Below are positions 59,657-64,000 of a stretch of 64,000 bases of DNA, one piece after another; the first letter of the stretch is position 1, and each line of letters starts with the position of its first letter. Where the stretch lies: the NCBI GenBank assembly GCA_964351905.1, contig CAYGPG010000006.1:1-64000 (forward strand). The letters run 5' to 3'. The notes under the pieces are model-generated. The model saw only the letters and a list, made by a program, of their open reading frames with translations, had not been told where the DNA came from and searched no databases. Both the position numbers and the translations under genes were made by a program. Origin of the DNA: GCA-2708415 sp964351905 (lineage in GTDB: Bacteria; Pseudomonadota; Alphaproteobacteria; Micavibrionales; Micavibrionaceae).

Positions 59657-60268
59657 ATGTTTCAAGATTCATTCAAACTTATTGAACATGGTGACGCAGC
59701 CAAAATTTTGGATCAGCTTAATCCATTACTTGATGGATCCGCGTATGATCCAGCGATTACAAGGATTTTGAGCCATCCTTTACCTTTTTACGCAGGTTAT
59801 GATCTGGTGGAAGTCAGTGATTATGACGTTAATCCGCCGCGCCAAACGTCTTTTATATATAAAGGTGATGAAATCACCTTGTTAAATGGCAAGAATGAGC
59901 CAATTTATGAGATCAATAAGAAAGCCCCAATTGCGTTAGATGAGAAAAATATTTTTTTATATGTGCGCTTTTTCTTTCATTATGTGCAAGGCCGCTTTGG
60001 CAAATTTAACATTGTTGAAAATGTTGAAGAGATCAATTGGAAGGAGGAGCCATCGCCTGCGGGTATGAAAGCCTTAAGCAAAATGGTTCATGTTTTAAAA
60101 TTAAAACCCATGCAAGGCGATGAATATCATTTGACCGCCAGTATTGTTTTCAAAGATTCTTTATTCCAAACAGATATTAAGGTTCAACCCAATGGGCAAG
60201 TCGATCTTTTAGACCAAGAATTACTGGTTGAAGATATTCCTGTTCTTGATGATGTGTTTGCGCAGTAA
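59657..60268 (+). CDS. hypothetical protein near the origin
   Basis: A 203-residue soluble protein of unknown family. It has no signal or membrane segment and alternates strands and helices: FKLIEHGDAAKILDQLNPLL, PLPFYAGYDLVEVSDYDVNP, YVRFFFHYVQGRFGKFNIV and KPMQGDEYHLTASIVFKDS. ATAAA precedes ATG with little Shine-Dalgarno. It sits between hemE and the tandem paralogues in the origin region, where alphaproteobacteria usually show few genes. Its position rather than its sequence hints at a possible role in replication or its control. Confidence 0.65.
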   Translation: MFQDSFKLIEHGDAAKILDQLNPLLDGSAYDPAITRILSHPLPFYAGYDLVEVSDYDVNPPRQTSFIYKGDEITLLNGKNEPIYEINKKAPIALDEKNIFLYVRFFFHYVQGRFGKFNIVENVEEINWKEEPSPAGMKALSKMVHVLKLKPMQGDEYHLTASIVFKDSLFQTDIKVQPNGQVDLLDQELLVEDIPVLDDVFAQ

Positions 60269-60283
60269 TATTTTAGCTAAATT

Positions 60284-60374
60284 GTCATTGCGAAGGAGCG
60301 TTAGCGACTGCGGCAATCCAGAGTTTTATAAGTAACATTCTGGATTGCTTCGTCATTACATTCCTCGCAATGAC
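60284..60374. repeat. 91-bp imperfect palindrome of the GTCATTGCGA type
   Basis: It starts GTCATTGCGA and ends TCGCAATGAC; inside, GCAATCCAGA pairs with TCTGGATTGC. The whole unit could fold as one long interrupted hairpin. It resembles a miniature repeat that is common in proteobacterial genomes, as far as I recall. It lies after the 59657 gene. Confidence 0.7.
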
Positions 60375-60455
60375 GAAAATAGATTTTTGCGCCTCATAAA
60401 AACACACTCAAAATTAACATAAACTCACTAAATTAGGTGTTATGTCCAATAACTG

Positions 60456-60471
60456 TTAACACCCTGTTAAC
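60456..60471 (+). promoter_or_regulatory. CtrA-box-like site TTAA-N7-TTAAC
   Basis: TTAACACCCTGTTAAC matches the TTAA-N7-TTAA pattern of the cell-cycle regulator CtrA. It is also part of two GTTAAC palindromes. Whether the organism has CtrA cannot be seen in this window. Confidence 0.4.
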
Positions 60472-60638
60472 TTATTGAAAAAACTAGCAAAAAAACTTCA
60501 AAAAAGTGTTTTTTAGCCTGTTTTGGTAGGAAGTTGTTAACCCTTTTGACCCCATAATTGAAATATAGACAAGGCAATAGGGACGCTTTGTTTTTTCAAA
60601 CTTAAAAAATAAAAATATTTGGGGCACGGAAAAAGAAA

Positions 60639-62012
60639 ATGGGAACAACATCAGATAAATCACCAAGTAAATCATTGGATAATATCGTTGCGGCTTTGGA
60701 TAAAAGAAAAATGTTCATGGCTTATAGCCTGAATAACGCACAGCCTGTTCAGTGTACGATGATAAGTGATCAGCCATATTTTTATATGGATGAGGAAATT
60801 TGTGACGATGATGATTTACTTTTGTCAGAGGAAGCTTTTGATATCGAAAATATTGAGCCGGATGTGCTTGATCAAGAGATCGTGAAACTGAAAAATAAAT
60901 TAGAGGCGTATGAGCGTGTCAGCCTTGATTTTGTGAAAAATGGTGATGAGCGTGAGCAAGAATTCTTAATGGACTGTCATTTCATGACAAAAGGTACCCC
61001 TGCGATTAACAAGGATGCCGTTTTATCAAAAATCATGGATTATTTGAATGATAGCTTATATGCCAAAGCCCTTTTGGACTTCGCGCAAAGCAATAACATT
61101 ACATTAGAAATTACAGACCAAATTGAGTTGTCAGCATATGATAGGGAAGCAGGCAAAATTTTTATTCGTGATAATTTGGAATCTGTTGATCAAGTTTTAT
61201 TGGCTGTCCAAGAATTACGCCGTCATTGGCAACATAATAATGGGGCGTTGGTTCACCCTTTAACATTTCATCCAGATCAAGCCGTTTTGGTAAATCGTGC
61301 GCAATGCGCGGATCTTATGGCTTGTGTCATTCGTGTGGCTTGGGATTTAAAATTATTAGGACATAATGATGTTTGGAAACGTATTGAGAATTCAAGCCTG
61401 TCTGATTTGGGTCGTGCCCATGCTAGAGAAGCATTGGCAGATTTTAGAACATTAAATAATGGAAAAGCGAGCAGCGCCGTTTTTGAAACATGGTTTTTAT
61501 CCGAAAGATGTCGCAGCGAAGACAAAAAACTAATTCAAGCGATGTTGGCAGATTATAGAGGATATGTGTTTGACAGTTCAGAAGCATCACACATGGTTTC
61601 CATAGAGCTAATTTGTGCGCTGGGTAAGCAGCCGAGTATGAATGCGGTTGAGGGTAATAATTACCTAGCACAATATGCCCAAATGATCATTAATGATCCA
61701 CTTTTCACCGATGTGAGAGACCGTTCAAACGCCAATTTCCTTTGGTTTATCAAGTTTGAGCGCGAATTTACTGAAACGGAACAGTACTTGCAATCTTCAG
61801 AGGTTATCAAACAACCTGCCCCCTTATTCAATCAGGGTGGGGATCATAATAAATCTGAGGACACAAATCATGAAAACGCCATCACATCGGCCGAAAGAGA
61901 GCAATTACGTCAATCCATCTTCACCTCGAAATCTTATGGGGAAAAATGCGGAGACAATGTTATTCACATCCAATTCGGATCGAATAAACAACGTGAAGGA
62001 ATTTTATCTTGA
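60639..62012 (+). CDS. hypothetical protein, first of two tandem paralogues
   Basis: A 457-residue soluble protein. The central part has ALLDFAQSNNITLEITDQIE, KIFIRDNLESVDQVLLAVQE, LRRHWQH and CVIRVAWDLKLLGHNDVWKR. The C-terminal QAMLADYRGYVFDSSEASHM region also recurs in the second gene. It may belong to an alphaproteobacterial family annotated as putative metallopeptidase (the DUF6782 name comes to mind but was not checked). The HEXXH zinc motif is not visible. The C-terminal 45 residues overlap the next open frame. Function unknown. Confidence 0.7.
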   Translation: MGTTSDKSPSKSLDNIVAALDKRKMFMAYSLNNAQPVQCTMISDQPYFYMDEEICDDDDLLLSEEAFDIENIEPDVLDQEIVKLKNKLEAYERVSLDFVKNGDEREQEFLMDCHFMTKGTPAINKDAVLSKIMDYLNDSLYAKALLDFAQSNNITLEITDQIELSAYDREAGKIFIRDNLESVDQVLLAVQELRRHWQHNNGALVHPLTFHPDQAVLVNRAQCADLMACVIRVAWDLKLLGHNDVWKRIENSSLSDLGRAHAREALADFRTLNNGKASSAVFETWFLSERCRSEDKKLIQAMLADYRGYVFDSSEASHMVSIELICALGKQPSMNAVEGNNYLAQYAQMIINDPLFTDVRDRSNANFLWFIKFEREFTETEQYLQSSEVIKQPAPLFNQGGDHNKSEDTNHENAITSAEREQLRQSIFTSKSYGEKCGDNVIHIQFGSNKQREGILS

Positions 62013-62031
62013 TAATGAAGTTGGTGAAATC

Positions 62032-63114
62032 ATGAAATCTAGTCGTTTTTCTCAAGTTTCAAATCCGCGTACCATTGCCCGCAGGGGAAATGACAAGGAA
62101 AATGGTGCGGATGATGAATTGATGGAACGTCAGGGTTTTGACGTGAATTTTCAATCTTATGAATATGATCTAGAGCGGAGTGAGGTTTTCTTAATTGAGG
62201 AATTACAGCCGCTTCAAACTAAGAAATTTATTAATTTAGAAGCTTATCCTTTTGCCTTTGAAGCTGATTTAGATGTTCTAACGTGGGCGGTTGCGCTTGT
62301 TAGCGAAAGCCCGCTCGCGCTTTCTCTCATCACAGCGGCGCAAGATAACGGCTGGTCTATATGTCTTAATGATCTCAATACAGAAGGTTTTCACATTGAT
62401 GTGACCCAAAAGGTAATTGAGCTGGATAATTTTGGCTTAGATGTTGGCTCAATTGGTAAATCAACATTCTTCAAAAATTCTATTCTCAGTATTTTGGCCA
62501 AAGCGCTTAGAGATGTTTGGCATGAGGAAGAGTGGGGTAATTTTGAAGAAGATTACACACCAGAATCCGTTTTAATGTTAGAACGTGCCCGCGCAGCTGA
62601 TACGGACTCTGTTTCCTTGCTAATTGCATGGGAATTAAGAGGCGCAGGGCATAATGATTTATGGCGTTTTATTATTGGATCAGAGTTTTCTGATATGGCG
62701 CAGGTTTTAACTAATATTTTAGAGAGATACCCAACCGCCCTGTATAACGGCATGGCTTTGGCGCACGTTTTTAGACAATGGTATGCGGATATTATGCGTG
62801 TCGATGCGCTGGATCATTCGACATTAGAACATATGGATTACAGTCTGGAAAAAACGGACCAAAAAGATGTTAAATTTGGGTCGCGCAATGCGGCACCAGA
62901 GGATTTTGAACGTTTGTCAACATTACCTGATGGTATTGTGTTTTTGAAAGAGCTTGGCAGTGTTGTTTGCCGCGATCCTTTCTTTAATGGCTTAAACGAT
63001 GCAATTAATCAATCACATCTTTTCCAAATTGTGTATGACAGCAAAGTGACTTATGTGAATGGTATTCCATTTCGTGATGATGTGCTGGCGCGAAAATTTT
63101 TACATGCTGATTAA
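62032..63114 (+). CDS. hypothetical protein, second of two tandem paralogues
   Basis: A protein of 360 residues if ATG 62032 is used; the frame is open further, with ATG at 61957 and 61870, which would overlap the first paralogue by 56 or 143 bases. GAGG nine bases before 61870 makes that start possible too. LLIAWELRGAGHNDLWRFII corresponds to the AWDLKLLGHNDVWKR segment of the first gene, and SLITAAQDNGWSICLNDLN to its ALLDFAQ part. CRDPFFNGLNDAINQSHLF matches the INDPLFTDVRDRSNANFLW region. The two arose by duplication. Function unknown. Confidence 0.68.
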   Translation: MKSSRFSQVSNPRTIARRGNDKENGADDELMERQGFDVNFQSYEYDLERSEVFLIEELQPLQTKKFINLEAYPFAFEADLDVLTWAVALVSESPLALSLITAAQDNGWSICLNDLNTEGFHIDVTQKVIELDNFGLDVGSIGKSTFFKNSILSILAKALRDVWHEEEWGNFEEDYTPESVLMLERARAADTDSVSLLIAWELRGAGHNDLWRFIIGSEFSDMAQVLTNILERYPTALYNGMALAHVFRQWYADIMRVDALDHSTLEHMDYSLEKTDQKDVKFGSRNAAPEDFERLSTLPDGIVFLKELGSVVCRDPFFNGLNDAINQSHLFQIVYDSKVTYVNGIPFRDDVLARKFLHAD

Positions 63115-63173
63115 TTCTTCCAAATTTACTTTTTAGTCTTTCGTAAAAGTGATCCTCTGCTTAGGATAGGAGT

Positions 63174-64000
63174 ATGAACGCGCACGATCAAAATTCAAAG
63201 ACCCCTATTTATGATTTTCACCTCTATCTTGTGTCCGATGCGACGGGTACAACGTTGCAGGGCCTATCAAGGGCGGCTTTGTCGCAATTTGAGGGGATAG
63301 AGCCGACAGAGCGTTTTTGGCCGATGATCCGTTCTGAAATGCAATTAGATCGTGCCATTTCAGATATTCAAAAAAATCCAGGCCCCGTCCTTTTTACATT
63401 TGTTGATAAAAAACTGCGCCGTAAGTTGCAGGCGGCTTGCGCTGAATTAGATGTGCCCTGTATGCCCGTGCTTGATCCGATTTTGCGCACCATGTCTTCT
63501 TATTTGGGATTACAAAGTAAGGGCGTGCCGGGTTTGCAGCATTCATTAGATGAAGCATATTTTGATCGCATTGATGCAGTTGATTTTGCGTTAAGTTACG
63601 ATGATGGACGAAATTTAGAAGGGTTAGAGGAAGCCGATGTTATTTTAGTCGGGGTTTCGAGAACGTCAAAAACACCAACTTGTATTTTTTTGGCGCGTCG
63701 GGGTATCCGCGCCGCCAATATACCATTGGTTCCTAATGTTCCTTTTCCAGATCGTATCTCTGAATTTAAAAAACCACTTTTTATTGGTTTAACGGAATCG
63801 CCTAAACGCCTTGAAAACTTGCGTCGTAGCCGATTACAGGCGGAGGATGACCATAAACATTATACAGAAAATGAATATCTAGATTTAGAGGCCATTGAAG
63901 AAGAAATTAGAAAAGCACGACGTTTATTCACCAAAAATAAATGGCCCGTCATTGATGTGACCAGAAAGTCTGTCGAAGAAACAACAGCAGAAATTTATGC
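63174..64000 (+). CDS. ppsR: PEP synthase / PPDK regulatory kinase-pyrophosphorylase, 3' end beyond window
   Basis: A DUF299 protein that phosphorylates and dephosphorylates a threonine in phosphoenolpyruvate synthase or pyruvate phosphate dikinase, using ADP and phosphate. The 275 residues present show FHLYLVSDATGTTLQGLSRA at the N-terminus and the P-loop-like VILVGVSRTSKTPTCIFLAR followed by RGIRAANIPLVPNVP. The frame remains open at the window end, with only the last residues missing. AGGATAGGAG lies before ATG. In alphaproteobacteria this gene stands on the far side of oriC from hemE. Confidence 0.93.
   Translation, partial: MNAHDQNSKTPIYDFHLYLVSDATGTTLQGLSRAALSQFEGIEPTERFWPMIRSEMQLDRAISDIQKNPGPVLFTFVDKKLRRKLQAACAELDVPCMPVLDPILRTMSSYLGLQSKGVPGLQHSLDEAYFDRIDAVDFALSYDDGRNLEGLEEADVILVGVSRTSKTPTCIFLARRGIRAANIPLVPNVPFPDRISEFKKPLFIGLTESPKRLENLRRSRLQAEDDHKHYTENEYLDLEAIEEEIRKARRLFTKNKWPVIDVTRKSVEETTAEIY

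Larger units (their letters stand above)
60269..60638. other. 370-base non-coding region with CtrA-like box and palindrome
   Basis: Holds the 91-bp palindrome at its start, then an AT-rich part. TTAA-N7-TTAAC at 60456-60471 matches the CtrA recognition pattern, and TGTTAACC occurs once more near 60535. No DnaA-box-like sequence is convincing. It must contain the promoter for the 60639 gene. Confidence 0.5.

Noticed and set aside
60376..60638. DnaA boxes in the 60.4-60.6 kb gap
   Set aside because: Only GTTAAC-type sequences are seen; nothing is within one mismatch of TTATNCACA.
1..64000. CRISPR array, prophage or insertion sequence
   Set aside because: No regularly spaced direct repeats, transposase, integrase or phage structural gene was found; all repeats seen are short palindromic elements.

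Overview
The window reads as a chromosomal, AT-rich stretch of an alphaproteobacterium. The support is the gene order: a DUF3576 lipoprotein, leuS, lptE and holA, then parB-parA-rsmG-mnmG-mnmE, rho, hemJ-hemH-hemE and a PpsR-type kinase/pyrophosphorylase. This is the neighbourhood in which alphaproteobacterial replication origins lie. An NDUFA9-like complex I protein, porin, heptosyltransferase, SurA and LptE indicate a Gram-negative envelope with LPS. A complete-looking histidine pathway segment and free-living transport and regulatory genes argue against a strongly reduced endosymbiont. Family or genus cannot be fixed from the sequence alone. No prophage, insertion sequence or CRISPR array was seen.

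Layout. 1-63: truncated tRNA-Ser(GGA). 0.2-14.5 kb: envelope and housekeeping genes (glycosyltransferases, SDR, gmk, rsmA, surA-like gene, UvrD-type helicase, diguanylate cyclase, LOG protein, psd-pssA). 14.5-18.4 kb: unknown proteins around a YifB/ComM-type ATPase. 18.5-31 kb: histidine genes (hisA-hisF-hisE, hisH, hisD, hisB) scattered on both strands among a HIT protein, transporters, an XRE regulator, a GNAT enzyme and a Fic protein, followed by hslV-hslU. 31-37.6 kb: an M23 peptidase, an Smr protein, several unknown proteins, a winged-helix regulator, a YggS-type PLP protein and a porin. 37.9-45.3 kb: DUF3576 lipoprotein, leuS, an unknown membrane protein, lptE, a riboswitch-controlled FAD enzyme plus AhpD-like protein, and holA. 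45.3-51.3 kb: parB, parA, rsmG, mnmG and mnmE, with four exact parS palindromes inside the last three genes. 51.4-64 kb: a multi-zinc-site membrane protein, a nucleotidyltransferase-like protein, rho, haem genes, the probable origin region, two tandem paralogous unknown proteins, and the start of ppsR.

The most interesting item is 42.16-44.25 kb. A promoter-like sequence is followed by an RNA matching the SAM-II riboswitch core, a second structured element ending in a T run, and a stem that would hide the ribosome binding site. Downstream are an FAD/NAD(P)-binding oxidoreductase and an AhpD-like CxxC protein. This suggests an S-adenosylmethionine-controlled redox pair whose substrate is unknown. 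The window also carries at least two families of small palindromic repeats whose stems show compensatory base changes, including one REP copy that is translated as the C-terminus of a transporter.
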